Assembly: GCA_036924835.1 (NCBI GenBank)
Contig: JBAGRR010000001.1
Coordinates: 2,743,001-2,807,000 of the forward strand
DNA: 64,000 bases
From: Nitrobacteraceae bacterium AZCC 1564
GTDB lineage: Bacteria; Pseudomonadota; Alphaproteobacteria; Rhizobiales; Xanthobacteraceae
Direction of reading: 5' to 3'
A program made the translations under genes and the position numbers. Shown here piece by piece: positions 48,814-61,422 of the stretch. Within the stretch, counting starts at the first letter, position 1. Every line of letters begins with the position of its first letter. The notes under the pieces are model-generated. The model was not told the DNA's origin and did not search any database. It saw nothing but the letters and a program-made list of their open reading frames with translations.

Positions 48814-51765
48814 TCAGCCGAGCGCTTCGTCGAGTAGCGCCTTCAATTGCGCGAGGTGCTTCGACATCAAGCCCGTCGCGGTCGCTGCTGAAGCAGCGCG
48901 GCCGGCGTAGCGCGGACGCTTGTGGGTCGCGCCGATCTGGTTGAGCACCCACTCCAGGTACGGCTCGATGAAGTACCAGCCTCCCATGTTGCGCGGCTCT
49001 TCCTGGCACCACACCACTTCAGCCTTCTTGAAACGCTCCAGCTCCTGCACCAGCGTCTTCAGCGGCACAGGATAAAGCTGCTCGACGCGCAGGATGTACA
49101 TGTCGTTGATCCCGCGCTTCTCGCGCTCCTCGAACAGATCGTAATAGACCTTGCCAGAGCAGATGATCACGCGGCGGATCTTGTCGTCGGGAGCGAGTTT
49201 GATCTCGCCACCCTTCTCCGCATCGTCGCGCAGCACGCGATGGAACGACGTGTCAGACCCAAGTTCGTCGAGCTTCGACACCGCGCGCTTGTGGCGCAGC
49301 AGCGATTTCGGCGTCATCAGGATCAGCGGCTTGCGGATCTCCCGCTTCAGCTGACGGCGCAGGATGTGGAAATAGTTTGCAGGCGTCGTCAGGTTGGCGA
49401 CCTGCATGTTGTCTTCCGCGCACATCTGCAGGAACCGCTCGAGACGAGCTGAGGAATGCTCCGGTCCCTGGCCTTCATAGCCGTGCGGCAGCAGGCAGAC
49501 GAGACCGGACATGCGCAGCCATTTGCGCTCGCCCGAGGAAACAAACTGGTCGAACACAACCTGTGCACCGTTGGCGAAATCGCCGAACTGCGCTTCCCAC
49601 ATCGACAAAGCATTCGGCTCGGCCAGCGAATAGCCGTACTCGAAACCGAGCACCGCTTCTTCCGACAGCAACGAGTTGATGACCTCGTAGCGCCCTTGAT
49701 TTTCGCCAAGATGATTGAACGGCGTGTAACGGCTTTCGTCTTCCTGATCGAAGAGCACCGTATGCCGCTGCGAGAAGGTGCCGCGCTCAGAATCCTGCCC
49801 GGACAAGCGAACGTTATGGCCTTCCTGCATCAGCGAGCAGAACGAGAGAGCTTCAGCAGTCGCCCAGTCGATGCCTTCGCCGTTCTCGATCGCCTTCAGG
49901 CGGTTTTCCAGGAAGCGCTGCACCGTGCGGTGAACACGGAAGCCGTCCGGCACCTTGGTGATCTTGCGGCCGATTTCCTTGAGATCGTTGATCGCCACAC
50001 CGGTGTTGCCACGGCGCGGATCTTCTCCAAGGTCTGCCGATTTCAGGCCAGCCCACTTACCGTCCAGCCAGTCGGCCTTGTTCGGCTTGTAGCCGGAGCC
50101 GGCTTCGAGTTCGGCATCGAGGCGCGCACGCCAGTCGGCCTTCGCCTTTTCGACTTCGCCTTCGGTAACGACGCCGTCCGCGATCAGGCGCTTGGCGTAG
50201 ATGTCGAGCGTCGACGGATGGGTCGCGATCTTCTTGTACATCACCGGCTGGGTGAAGCCGGGCTCGTCGCCTTCGTTGTGGCCGTGACGGCGGTAGCAGA
50301 ACATGTCGATGACGACCGGCTTGTGGAATTTCTGCCGGTACTCGATCGCCACCTTCGCCGCGAACACCACCGCTTCCGGATCATCACCATTCACGTGGAA
50401 GATCGGCGCGTCGATCATCTTCGCCACATCCGACGGATACGGCGACGAACGCGAGTAGCGCGGATAAGTCGTGAAGCCGATCTGGTTGTTGACGATGAAG
50501 TGCAGCGAACCGCCGGTGCGATATCCCTTCAGGTCCGACAGCGCGAAGCATTCCGCCACAACGCCCTGACCTGCAAACGCGGCGTCACCGTGCATCAGCA
50601 GCGGCAGCACCGAGATCCGCTGATCCGGCGGGTCGCCGTTCTGGTCCTGCTTCGCACGAACCTTGCCGAGCACCACCGGGTCAACGATTTCAAGATGCGA
50701 TGGATTGGCGGTCAGTGAGAGATGGATCTTGTTGCCGTCGAACTCACGGTCCGACGATGCACCCAGATGGTACTTCACGTCGCCCGACCCCTCGACCTCG
50801 TCGGGGTTGGCCGAACCGCCCTTGAATTCATGGAACAGAGCGCGGTGCGGCTTGCCCATGACCTGGGTCAGAACGTTCAGGCGCCCGCGATGCGGCATGC
50901 CGAGGACAATGTCCTTCACACCGAGATTGCCGCCCCGCTTGATGATCTGTTCGAGTGCCGGGATCAGCGCTTCACCGCCGTCGAGGCCGAAGCGCTTGGT
51001 GCCGGTGAATTTGAGGTCGCAGAATTTCTCAAAGCCTTCCGCCTCTACCAGCTTCATCAGGATGGCGCGGCGACCTTCCCGGGTGAAGCTGATTTCCTTA
51101 TCCGGCCCCTCGATGCGCTCCTGAATCCAGGCCTTCTGCGCCGGATTGGAGATATGCATGAATTCGACGCCGAGGGTCTGGCAGTAAGTACGCTGGCAGA
51201 TCGCCACGATCTCGCGGAGCGTCCCGGTTTCCAGACCGAGCACGTGGTCGAGGAAAATCTTGCGGTCGAAGTCTGCGTCGGTGAAGCCGTAAGAGCGCGG
51301 ATCGAGCTCCTCGTGGTCCTTCTGGCCTTCAATACCAAGCGGATCGAGATTGGCGTGGAAGTGGCCACGCATGCGGTAAGCGCGGATCAACATCAGGGCG
51401 CGGACCGAGTCGCGCGTCGCCTGCTGGACATCGGCGGCGGCGAACCCGCTGCCCGGGACTTGCGCTTTGGCCGCGATCTTGCCGCCAACGACCTTCTCGA
51501 CCTGGGCCCAATTGCCATCGAGCGCTGAGGTCAGGTCGTCACTTGGGGTTGCCGGCCAGTTCGCTTTTTCCCAGGACGGGCCGGAGGCGTTCTTCTGAAC
51601 ATCCGCCGGCTGATCTTTCAAGCTTTTAAAGAAATCCGCCCACTCGGAGTCGACCGATGAAGGGTCTTTTTCGTAGCGGGCGTAGAGATCGTCAATGTAA
51701 GTGGCGTTAGCGCCGTCGAGGAAGGAAGTAATAGCGAAATTTGCATTCGCGTCCTGGCGAGACAT
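48814..51765 (-). CDS. sucA: 2-oxoglutarate dehydrogenase E1
   Basis: A 983-residue thiamine-diphosphate enzyme that decarboxylates 2-oxoglutarate. Visible landmarks: GMPHRGRLNVLTQVMGKP, the ThDP/Mg region GDAAFAGQGVVAE followed by HFIVNNQIGFTT, and the C-terminal LPHGYEGQGPEHSSARLERFLQ and WCQEEPRNMGGW. Length is normal for the E. coli-like E1o. The ATG at 51765 gives the usual N-terminal helix with the YIDDLYARYEKDPSSVD segment that binds E2. Confidence 0.98.
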   Translation of the reverse strand: MSRQDANANFAITSFLDGANATYIDDLYARYEKDPSSVDSEWADFFKSLKDQPADVQKNASGPSWEKANWPATPSDDLTSALDGNWAQVEKVVGGKIAAKAQVPGSGFAAADVQQATRDSVRALMLIRAYRMRGHFHANLDPLGIEGQKDHEELDPRSYGFTDADFDRKIFLDHVLGLETGTLREIVAICQRTYCQTLGVEFMHISNPAQKAWIQERIEGPDKEISFTREGRRAILMKLVEAEGFEKFCDLKFTGTKRFGLDGGEALIPALEQIIKRGGNLGVKDIVLGMPHRGRLNVLTQVMGKPHRALFHEFKGGSANPDEVEGSGDVKYHLGASSDREFDGNKIHLSLTANPSHLEIVDPVVLGKVRAKQDQNGDPPDQRISVLPLLMHGDAAFAGQGVVAECFALSDLKGYRTGGSLHFIVNNQIGFTTYPRYSRSSPYPSDVAKMIDAPIFHVNGDDPEAVVFAAKVAIEYRQKFHKPVVIDMFCYRRHGHNEGDEPGFTQPVMYKKIATHPSTLDIYAKRLIADGVVTEGEVEKAKADWRARLDAELEAGSGYKPNKADWLDGKWAGLKSADLGEDPRRGNTGVAINDLKEIGRKITKVPDGFRVHRTVQRFLENRLKAIENGEGIDWATAEALSFCSLMQEGHNVRLSGQDSERGTFSQRHTVLFDQEDESRYTPFNHLGENQGRYEVINSLLSEEAVLGFEYGYSLAEPNALSMWEAQFGDFANGAQVVFDQFVSSGERKWLRMSGLVCLLPHGYEGQGPEHSSARLERFLQMCAEDNMQVANLTTPANYFHILRRQLKREIRKPLILMTPKSLLRHKRAVSKLDELGSDTSFHRVLRDDAEKGGEIKLAPDDKIRRVIICSGKVYYDLFEEREKRGINDMYILRVEQLYPVPLKTLVQELERFKKAEVVWCQEEPRNMGGWYFIEPYLEWVLNQIGATHKRPRYAGRAASAATATGLMSKHLAQLKALLDEALG

Positions 51766-51793
51766 GATCGCGTCCTGATTCTTGGCATCGCGC

Positions 51794-51821
51794 GGAAAAA
51801 CCGGGAGAAATTGCCCGGTTT
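51794..51821 (-). terminator. Terminator between sucD and sucA
   Basis: On the minus strand AAACCGGG and CCCGGTTT arms around CAATTTCT, followed by TT. It lies 80 bp beyond the sucD stop and 30 bp before the sucA start, so sucA needs its own promoter or readthrough. Confidence 0.7.
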
Positions 51822-51901
51822 GAGCGGCGGCATCTTAGTTGGGCCGCACCTTTTACCCTATTTAGGGCAAAACTTCGCGCCGAAAAGAACGAAGGACTGA
51901 A

Positions 51902-52786
51902 CTAACCTTTCAATTTTTCGACAAGCGTCGTTCCAAGGCGAGCAGGCGACGGCGAGACCGTAATTCCAGCGGCTTCCATCGCAGCGATCTTGGACTCCGC
52001 ATCGCCCTTGCCACCCGAAACGATCGCGCCGGCATGGCCCATGCGACGGCCCGGAGGTGCCGTACGCCCGGCAATGAACCCGACCATCGGCTTCTTGCGG
52101 CCGCGCTTGGCTTCATCCTTCAGGAACTGCGCCGCATCTTCTTCAGCCGAGCCACCGATTTCACCGATCATGATGATCGACTCGGTCTTGTCGTCGGCGA
52201 GGAACATCTCCAGCACGTCGATGAACTCGGTTCCCTTGACCGGGTCGCCGCCGATGCCGACTGCCGAGGTCTGGCCGAGGCCGGCCTGCGTGGTCTGGAA
52301 CACGGCTTCATAGGTCAGCGTGCCGGAGCGCGAGACGATGCCGACGTTGCCCGGCTTGAAGATGTTCGCCGGCATAATGCCGATCTTGGACTCACCTGCG
52401 GTGACGACGCCGGGGCAGTTCGGCCCGATCAGGCGCGACTTCGAGCCCGACAGCGAGCGCTTCACCCGCACCATATCGAGCACCGGAATGCCTTCGGTGA
52501 TGCAGACGATCAGCGGGATTTCAGCATCAATGGCTTCGCAAATCGCGTCAGCAGCGCCCGGCGGCGGAACGTAGATCACGCTGGCGTCAGCGCCGGTCTT
52601 CTCGCGCGCTTCGGAAACGGTGTCGAAAACGGGCAAGTTAAGATGCGTGGTGCCGCCTTTGCCCGGCGACGTACCGCCGACCATCTTGGTGCCGTACGCA
52701 ATTGCAGCTTCCGAATGGAAGGTGCCGTTCTTGCCGGTGAAGCCCTGGCAGATGACTTTGGTGTTCTTGTCGATCAGGACGGACAT
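51902..52786 (-). CDS. sucD: Succinyl-CoA ligase subunit alpha
   Basis: A 294-residue subunit carrying the phosphohistidine ([13 protein letters not shown]) and the CoA-binding N-terminal fold ([25 protein letters not shown]). LIGPNCPGV is present. It starts 5 bp after the sucC stop. Confidence 0.98.
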   Translation of the reverse strand: MSVLIDKNTKVICQGFTGKNGTFHSEAAIAYGTKMVGGTSPGKGGTTHLNLPVFDTVSEAREKTGADASVIYVPPPGAADAICEAIDAEIPLIVCITEGIPVLDMVRVKRSLSGSKSRLIGPNCPGVVTAGESKIGIMPANIFKPGNVGIVSRSGTLTYEAVFQTTQAGLGQTSAVGIGGDPVKGTEFIDVLEMFLADDKTESIIMIGEIGGSAEEDAAQFLKDEAKRGRKKPMVGFIAGRTAPPGRRMGHAGAIVSGGKGDAESKIAAMEAAGITVSPSPARLGTTLVEKLKG

Positions 52787-52791
52787 CGGCT

Positions 52792-53988
<1,197 letters not shown>

Positions 53989-54013
53989 GGATCGCCTCTG
54001 AGGATTTTGGGGC

Positions 54014-54043
54014 GCGATCCGGAGAGACTTCCTACCGGATCGC
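54014..54043. other. Inverted repeat between mdh and sucC
   Basis: GCGATCCGG and CCGGATCGC arms (9 bp) with a 12-nt loop, between two genes of the same strand. No T-run. Possible mRNA processing or protein site. Confidence 0.45.
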
Positions 54044-54083
54044 AATCAATCAGACAAACAGTGCTGCTCTGGCAGCGAAGCTA

Positions 54084-55130
<1,047 letters not shown>

Positions 55131-55138
55131 TCAAGTCG

Positions 55139-55200
55139 CCTGGTGGAGCGGATTTGACATTCGCTACCGGTCAGGTAGCGGGCTCGTTCGAGCGGACTAA
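55139..55200 (-). repeat. Remnant of a subfamily I hairpin
   Basis: CTGGTGGAGCGGATTTGACATTCGCT matches the outer end and left stem of subfamily I apart from CTAG to CTGG. The right arm is only partly recognisable (CGTTCGAGCGGACT) and the second hairpin is absent. I read it as a truncated copy. Confidence 0.6.
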
Positions 55201-55262
55201 CGCTCAATAAAGCGGCTCGAAGGCCTGATGCGCGATATCCGCTCATGGCCCTAAATCCAACA

Positions 55263-56444
55263 TCAGGTTTCGACCAGGCCGGTGGTGGCACCGCTGGCGG
55301 TCGAATCGCTGCGGCCATGGGGCAGCGCAAGATACGATTCGGAGCCCATTTCGATCAGCCGTGATGCCGTGCGCTTGAATTCATTTGCCTCAATCCCCTC
55401 CGTTGCGATGTAGAGCGACAGCGGATCGGCGTCGGCGGACGCCATGAGCTTCACAGCATTGTCGTAAAGCGTATCGATCAACGTGATGAAGCGCTTGGCG
55501 ATATTGCGATGCTCGTAGGCCATCACCGGAATCCGGTCGATAATCAACGTATGGTAGTCATGGGCGAGCCGCAGATAATCCGACGCGCCATGCGGCTTCT
55601 CGCACAGGTCCGCAAACGTGAAGCGCGCAACACCGTGCGCCGAATGCGGGACGTGCAGGACCCGGCCCTTGATGGTGATATCGCGCGGCCGGGCTACGGC
55701 GCCGCCGGTGAGTTTGACCCAGGCCTGATCGAGCGTGGCCTTCGCTGCGTCATCCGCGGGCACCAGCCACATTTTGATGCCGGCGAGCTTTTCCAGGCGG
55801 AAATCGGTTCGCGCATCGAGCCGCAGGACATCCATCCGCGACTTGAACTGCTCGATAAAGGGGAGGAACAAGGCCCGGTTGAGACCGCCCTTGTAGAGAT
55901 CATCCGGCGCAACGTTCGACGTCGCGACAACCACCGTGCCGAGCTCAAACAACCGCGAAAACAGGCGGCCGAGGATCATGGCGTCCGCGATATCAGTGAC
56001 GTGAAACTCGTCGAAACACAAAAGCCACGCCTCGTCGAAGATCGAATTGGCCGCGAGTCGCACAGGATCGCTGTCCGAGATTTCTTCGCGCTCGATCTTC
56101 TGGCGAAAACCATGAATGCGTTCATGCACGTCGGCCATGAATTCATGAAAATGCGCGCGGCGCTTGTGCGCGACAGAGCTGTCGTTGAAGAACAGATCCA
56201 TCAGCATGGTCTTGCCGCGGCCGACCTCGCCATGAACGTAGAGACCTCGGATGGGAGCAGCATCCTTGTCAGCGAACAACCGCTGCAGCAGTCCGCCACG
56301 ACCCGGCTTGTAACCCGCGAGCCGCGCCTCAAGCGACGAGAAAGCCTCCACGGCCTGGGCCTGGGCCGGATCGGCCTCGATTGTGCCGGCGGCGACGAGA
56401 GCTTGATAATGCCTGCGGAAGGAGGCGGGCGTCGGAGCATTCAT
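55263..56444 (-). CDS. zapE: Cell division protein ZapE (AFG1-like ATPase)
   Basis: A 393-residue P-loop ATPase associated with the Z ring and protein quality control. Walker A GEVGRGKT at 72-79, Walker B LLCFDEFHV, sensor VATSNVAPDDLYKGGLNR, and the LSLYIATEG segment near the end. It commonly follows or precedes mdh in alphaproteobacteria, as here. Confidence 0.95.
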   Translation of the reverse strand: MNAPTPASFRRHYQALVAAGTIEADPAQAQAVEAFSSLEARLAGYKPGRGGLLQRLFADKDAAPIRGLYVHGEVGRGKTMLMDLFFNDSSVAHKRRAHFHEFMADVHERIHGFRQKIEREEISDSDPVRLAANSIFDEAWLLCFDEFHVTDIADAMILGRLFSRLFELGTVVVATSNVAPDDLYKGGLNRALFLPFIEQFKSRMDVLRLDARTDFRLEKLAGIKMWLVPADDAAKATLDQAWVKLTGGAVARPRDITIKGRVLHVPHSAHGVARFTFADLCEKPHGASDYLRLAHDYHTLIIDRIPVMAYEHRNIAKRFITLIDTLYDNAVKLMASADADPLSLYIATEGIEANEFKRTASRLIEMGSESYLALPHGRSDSTASGATTGLVET

Positions 56445-56491
56445 GACCTGCTAACGGCCTCAACGCCGCGAAAAATGCAAGCCTACAAAGG

Positions 56492-56519
56492 TGCGAGACC
56501 GCGAAATCGCGGTCTCGTC
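56492..56519. other. Perfect hairpin between thpR and zapE
   Basis: CGAGACCGCGA and TCGCGGTCTCG arms (11 bp) with a 2-nt loop. It could act as a terminator of the leftward thpR transcript, although no T-run follows closely. Confidence 0.5.
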
Positions 56520-56566
56520 AGATGAGACGCTGTCACCAATGCCCGATTTTGTTGGATCAAAGTACT

Positions 56567-57103
56567 CTATGCACTCAGCGCATAGGGGGCCTCGACAACG
56601 TAGGGACCACCGCCCACCGACGTCCGTGAGGAGAACAGGACAAAGCGCGACGCCATGAAGGTGCGCTTCGGGAAATAGCCGCGCAGCGAAAGATAATCCG
56701 CAACGTCCCGGTCGGATGCATCACGCAATCGCGCCAACGTCACATGAGGAATGAATTTTCGCCCCTCAGGATCGAGCCCGAAGCGCTGCATCAGACGTTC
56801 AAGCTCGGCCTGCAGTTCCATCAGCGGCCGGCTTGGCACAACGCATGCCACCACGGCGCGCGGCTTCTTGCCCCCAAAACTTTGCAACCCTTGGACCTCA
56901 ACCTCAAACGGCTTGCGATTGACTCGAAGCAGGGTGGACGCGATTTCGTTTGCAGCCAGACCGTCGATATCGCCGATAAAGCGCAACGTCACGTGATAGT
57001 TTTCAGGATCGATCCAGCGCGCGCCCGGCAATCCGCCGCGCAGACTCGAAAGCTTTTCTCCAATGTCGGGGGGAATTTCCAGTCCGGTGAACAAACGTGG
57101 CAT
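56567..57103 (-). CDS. thpR: RNA 2',3'-cyclic phosphodiesterase
   Basis: A 178-residue 2H phosphoesterase opening RLFTGLEIPPDI. Both catalytic H-x-T motifs are present (YHVTLRFIGD and PHVTLARLRD), about 85 residues apart. It hydrolyses 2',3'-cyclic phosphate RNA ends; the physiological substrate is unclear. ATG 57103 lies behind GAGGAG and is preferred to the adjacent GTG at 57106. Confidence 0.93.
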   Translation of the reverse strand: MPRLFTGLEIPPDIGEKLSSLRGGLPGARWIDPENYHVTLRFIGDIDGLAANEIASTLLRVNRKPFEVEVQGLQSFGGKKPRAVVACVVPSRPLMELQAELERLMQRFGLDPEGRKFIPHVTLARLRDASDRDVADYLSLRGYFPKRTFMASRFVLFSSRTSVGGGPYVVEAPYALSA

Positions 57104-57219
57104 CACAGGTCTCCTCGATGCTGAAGAGGATCACGAATCACCCGTCATCATTTTTACCGCAGCGCCATGACAGTGCGAAGTGACCATCACGGGAACGGCA
57201 AGAATCCTTCATGGAAGCC

Positions 57220-57930
57220 TCAACCCGCCACCCCATTATCTTTCAGAAACGCCTCAACGGTGGGCAGAATCCGCTGAACGACCATGTCCACTCCGGCGGC
57301 AGTCGGATGCAAGCCATCAGGCTGAGTCAGCTTCGCATCACCCGCAACGCCATCCAGAAAAAACGGATACAGCGGAACACCGTAGATTTTTGCGAGCTCG
57401 GGATAGATACCGTTGAACTTCGCGCCATACTCGGTGCCGAGGTTCGGCGGCGCGTACATGCCGCACAACAGGACAGCGATGTTCCGCGCCTTCAGTCTTT
57501 TCAGGATGTCTTCGAGGGCCGCGCGCGTCGTCGCGGGATCAACGCCGCGCAACGCGTCATTGGCGCCGAGCTCGACGATCACAGCTTCCGTCCCCTCAGG
57601 AATCGACCAGTCGAGCCGATCGCGCCCGCCAGTCGCGGTATCGCCCGATACGCCGGCGTTAAGGATATCGATCGCGATCCCTTTGTCCTGCAGGGCCTTC
57701 TGCAAGCGAACAGGAAAGGCCGCCGATGCAGGCAACCCGTAACCGGCCGTCAATGAATCGCCGAGAACCGCGAGCTTGATCGGCTTCACATTTTTGACAT
57801 CAGGCGTTTGCGCCCGTGCCGGCCCCGACATCGCCATCATTATCCCCGCCGCTGCCACCATGAGCACACGCGCAAGCCCCTCGACCCCGCGGCCCAAAGC
57901 CCCATATGACATATCCATGGACAATTTCAT
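57220..57930 (-). CDS. tesA: Arylesterase / lysophospholipase L1 (TesA-like SGNH hydrolase)
   Basis: A 236-residue exported esterase. After a signal peptide ending GPARA come block I GDSLTAGYG with the nucleophilic Ser, block II GVSGDTATGG, block III GAND, and block V DGLHP with catalytic Asp and His. Start is uncertain among ATGs at 57930, 57918 and 57912. The first two lie inside the divergent ABC gene, whose start is at 57917. The tesA/ybbA divergent pair is known from E. coli. Confidence 0.92.
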   Translation of the reverse strand: MKLSMDMSYGALGRGVEGLARVLMVAAAGIMMAMSGPARAQTPDVKNVKPIKLAVLGDSLTAGYGLPASAAFPVRLQKALQDKGIAIDILNAGVSGDTATGGRDRLDWSIPEGTEAVIVELGANDALRGVDPATTRAALEDILKRLKARNIAVLLCGMYAPPNLGTEYGAKFNGIYPELAKIYGVPLYPFFLDGVAGDAKLTQPDGLHPTAAGVDMVVQRILPTVEAFLKDNGVAG

Positions 57931-58648
57931 TGAATCCTCGACATCCGACACCATTTCCGTTTCAGGCGTTAACCTTTCACTTGGAAGCGGCGCCGCGCGC
58001 GTTCACATCCTGAAGGATATCAGCCTGAGCGTTGCTTCCGGCGAAACCGTCGGCCTGATCGGGCCCTCGGGATCAGGTAAATCCACTCTCCTCATGGTCA
58101 TGGCGGGATTAGAGCGTCCTGACAGCGGAAAAGTGGTGGTCAATGGAATTCCTTTCAATGACCTTGATGAGGATGGCCTTGCCCGCTTTCGCGGACGGCA
58201 TGTCGGCATCGTCTTTCAATCATTTCATCTCATTCCAACCATGACGGCGCTGGAGAATGTCGCCGTCCCGCTCGAGCTTGCCGGCCGAGCAGATGCGTCG
58301 ACGCGGGCCGCCAAAGAACTCACGGATGTCGGCCTCGGCGAACGCTTGCATCACTATCCCTCGCAGCTGTCCGGCGGCGAACAGCAGCGCGTCGCGCTGG
58401 CGCGCGCGCTTGCACCTGATCCGGCCATCCTTGTGGCCGACGAACCCACCGGCAATCTCGATGAGGCCACGGGCAAACAGATCGTCGATTTGTTGTTCGC
58501 AAAACATCTCGAGCGGGGCATGACGCTGGTGCTGGTCACCCACGATATCAATCTGGCGCAACGTTGCGATCGCGTCATTCGGCTGCGGTCGGGCCGCATC
58601 GACGGACCAGCAATCGACAGGCACTGGGCGGAGAAAGCATCCCTGTGA
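57917..58648 (+). CDS. ABC transporter ATP-binding protein (YbbA type)
   Basis: A 243-residue ATPase of the LolD/YbbA class. Walker [10 protein letters not shown]-loop FQSFHLIP, signature LSGGEQQR, Walker [13 protein letters not shown], and H-loop THD. The ATG at 57917 lies within CCATGG, which is also a start candidate for tesA on the other strand. The stop overlaps the next gene as GTGA. Partner of the FtsX-type permease downstream. Confidence 0.95.
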   Translation: MDNFIESSTSDTISVSGVNLSLGSGAARVHILKDISLSVASGETVGLIGPSGSGKSTLLMVMAGLERPDSGKVVVNGIPFNDLDEDGLARFRGRHVGIVFQSFHLIPTMTALENVAVPLELAGRADASTRAAKELTDVGLGERLHHYPSQLSGGEQQRVALARALAPDPAILVADEPTGNLDEATGKQIVDLLFAKHLERGMTLVLVTHDINLAQRCDRVIRLRSGRIDGPAIDRHWAEKASL

Positions 58649-61215
58649 CAGCGGCGAATATGCCAGTGGCAGCGAACCGCATGTTGAGTCTCGCAATCCG
58701 TTACGCGGTGCGTGAACTGCGCAGCGGTCTGCGCGGCTTCTACGTTTTCATTGCCTGTATCGCGCTTGGCGTGATGGCCATCGCCGGCGTGGGTTCGGTT
58801 TCTGGAAGCCTCAGCGAAGGACTTGAACATCAGGGGCGCACATTGCTCGGCGGCGACCTCTCCTTCGCATTGATTCAACGTGAAGCAACGCGACAAGAGC
58901 GCGACTTTCTCGATGCTCATGGTCAGGTCTCGTCCGCAGCATTCCTGCGTGCAATGGCCCGGTCGAGCCGCGGCGAATTTGCCCTGATTGATTTGAAAGC
59001 CGTCGACAGCAGCTATCCGATGCTCGGCGAACTTTCGCTGGCACCACAGATGCCGGTCCATGATCTCCTCGCAGAACGCGATGGCACGTTCGGTGCTGGC
59101 GCCGATCCGATCTTGCTTGCTCGTCTTGGCCTGAAGATTGGCGATCGTGTCACCGTCGGAAACGCCGCTTTCCAGATTCGTAGCGCCATTGACGCGGAGC
59201 CGGACAAGCTTGCGGCGGGAGTCGGCCTCGGGCCGCGCTTCCTCATCAGCGAGGACGCTTTGCGCGCAACCGGCCTGTTGCAGCCCGGCTCCCTGGTTCG
59301 CTGGGTCTATCGCGTCCGCCTGCCGGAGACCGCAAATTCCGAGCTTGCATCTCAGAGACTTGCAGAAGAAGCGCGAACGGCATTACCCGAAGCAGGATGG
59401 GAGATCCGCACCCGCAGCAACGCCTCACCGCAACTCGAGCGCAACATCACGCGGTTCACACAATTCCTGACGCTGGTCGGCCTAGCCGCACTTCTGGTGG
59501 GCGGGGTTGGCGTCGCCAACGCGGTCAAGAGCCACCTCGACCGCAGACGCGATGTCGTCGCCACATTCAAGGCGCTTGGCGCAACCGGACGCGAGGTGTT
59601 CACGATCTACCTCACACAGGTGATGATCCTTGCCGCGGTCGGATCAGTCTTCGGACTTGTGATCGGCGCCGCACTGCCATTCGTCATCGTCGCCGTGTTC
59701 GGAAATATCCTGCCGCTGCCGGTCGATCCCACGTTCCATCCTGGTGAACTTGCGCTGTCGTTTGTTTACGGCCTTCTGACAGCACTCGCCTTCGGACTGT
59801 GGCCGCTTGCTCAAGTTCACGATGTGCCGGTGGCTACATTGTTTCGCGAAAGTGTTGCGTCCGAATTTCATTGGCCACGGCGGCGTTATCTCGCTTTTAT
59901 GGGCGGAGTGATTGCCCTTCTGGTCACGATTGCAATTGGCCTTGCTTACGACAAACGCGTCGCGACGGTCTTTGTTGTCTCATCAATCGGCGTTTTTATC
60001 ATCCTGCGGGGCACTGCGTCCGCACTGATGGCTCTGGCAAAGCGCTTGCCGCGCCCGCGTCTAACCATGCTGCGGCTTGCGATCGCGAACATTCACCGTC
60101 CGGGCGCGCTAACTCCGTCCGTGGTGATATCGCTGGGACTGGGGCTCGCGGTGTTGGTGACCGTAACCCAGATCGATGGCAATCTTCGCCGGCAGTTTGC
60201 CGCGTCATTGCCGGAGCACGCACCGTCCTTCTATTTCATCGACATCCCTTCCGCCCAGGCGACGAATTTCACGACCTTCCTGAAAGAGAAAGCACCCAAC
60301 GCCAACATCGAATCCGTGCCGATGTTGCGCGGACGCATCGTAGCCGCCAATGGCGTGAGGGCTGAAGAGCTCAAACCCGGTATCGATGTCGCCTGGGTCC
60401 TGCAGAGCGACCGTGGCCTAACTTACGCCACCGACGTGCCACGTGGCTCGAAGGTCGTGGAAGGAGAGTGGTGGAGCGCCGATTACGCCGGGCCGCCGCT
60501 GGTCTCGCTTGAAAAGAAGATCGCCGAGGGACTTCACCTTAAGGTTGGAGATAATATTACCGTGAACGTGCTCGGCCGCGACCTCACCGCCAAGATCAGC
60601 AACTTGCGGAACGTGGATTGGCAAAGTCTCGGCATCAATTTCGTCCTGGTCTATTCGCCAAAGACGTTCACCGGCGCACCGCATACCGACCTTGCAACTT
60701 TGACAGAGCTCAATTCCAGCACTGCGAACGACGCCAAACTCGTCAAAGCGGTGGCGGCGGCCTTCCCGAATGTCACCAGCGTCCGGGTCCGCGAGGCCCT
60801 CGAATCGGTCGGGAAGGTTGTCACAAATCTCATTCTGGCTATTCGCGGCGCCAGCTTGGTGACGTTGATTTCGGCGCTTTTGGTGCTCGGCGGGGCGCTA
60901 GCGGCCGGTCATCGACATCGCGTCTATGATGCCGTGATCCTGAAAACCCTCGGTGCAACGCGCGCACGGTTGATGGGCGCGTATGCACTCGAATACCTCA
61001 TCATCGGCCTCGCCACGGCCATCTTCGGCGTCGCCGTGGGCTCAATTGCCGCTTGGCAGATCGTGACGCGGCTGATGACTCTGAGCTTCGCCTGGCAGGC
61101 GGGAAGCGCAGCGATCGTCGTGCTGGCGGCGCTTGCAGTCACAGTTGGCCTTGGACTCGCGGGAACATTACTGGCGCTTAACCAAAAACCCGCAACTGTG
61201 CTACGTAACTTATGA
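58645..61215 (+). CDS. ABC transporter permease (YbbP/FtsX type)
   Basis: An 856-residue membrane protein with two FtsX units. The first membrane span follows RYAVRELRSGLRGFYVF, spans near 290-410 make the first FtsX block, and a third group near the end (GASLVTLISALLVLGGAL, YLIIGLATAIFGVAVGS) makes the second. Large periplasmic regions lie between. The GTG overlapping the ATPase stop is taken as start. YbbAP systems are linked to export of envelope lipids or esters; the tesA neighbour fits this (inference). Confidence 0.93.
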   Translation: MTAANMPVAANRMLSLAIRYAVRELRSGLRGFYVFIACIALGVMAIAGVGSVSGSLSEGLEHQGRTLLGGDLSFALIQREATRQERDFLDAHGQVSSAAFLRAMARSSRGEFALIDLKAVDSSYPMLGELSLAPQMPVHDLLAERDGTFGAGADPILLARLGLKIGDRVTVGNAAFQIRSAIDAEPDKLAAGVGLGPRFLISEDALRATGLLQPGSLVRWVYRVRLPETANSELASQRLAEEARTALPEAGWEIRTRSNASPQLERNITRFTQFLTLVGLAALLVGGVGVANAVKSHLDRRRDVVATFKALGATGREVFTIYLTQVMILAAVGSVFGLVIGAALPFVIVAVFGNILPLPVDPTFHPGELALSFVYGLLTALAFGLWPLAQVHDVPVATLFRESVASEFHWPRRRYLAFMGGVIALLVTIAIGLAYDKRVATVFVVSSIGVFIILRGTASALMALAKRLPRPRLTMLRLAIANIHRPGALTPSVVISLGLGLAVLVTVTQIDGNLRRQFAASLPEHAPSFYFIDIPSAQATNFTTFLKEKAPNANIESVPMLRGRIVAANGVRAEELKPGIDVAWVLQSDRGLTYATDVPRGSKVVEGEWWSADYAGPPLVSLEKKIAEGLHLKVGDNITVNVLGRDLTAKISNLRNVDWQSLGINFVLVYSPKTFTGAPHTDLATLTELNSSTANDAKLVKAVAAAFPNVTSVRVREALESVGKVVTNLILAIRGASLVTLISALLVLGGALAAGHRHRVYDAVILKTLGATRARLMGAYALEYLIIGLATAIFGVAVGSIAAWQIVTRLMTLSFAWQAGSAAIVVLAALAVTVGLGLAGTLLALNQKPATVLRNL

Positions 61216-61422
61216 CAATATGTAGCAGGCGTGCGCTGGTTTTGCGACATTCAGCCGCGCGCCCAAGCTTGCGTCGTGTGTGTTAATTTCCCACATACCG
61301 AGCGGGTTCGGAATTCGGCTTGATGCCATCACGGAATGGTCTATCAATTCGGTCTCCGGGAAGGACTCTTAGCTGACGGCGCAGACCCTTCGCTTTCGTC
61401 AGTCAACAACGAGGTTTCGACA

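Noticed and set aside
49456-50718. 420-codon plus-strand frame over sucA
   Set aside because: Antisense shadow; sucA itself is unmistakable.
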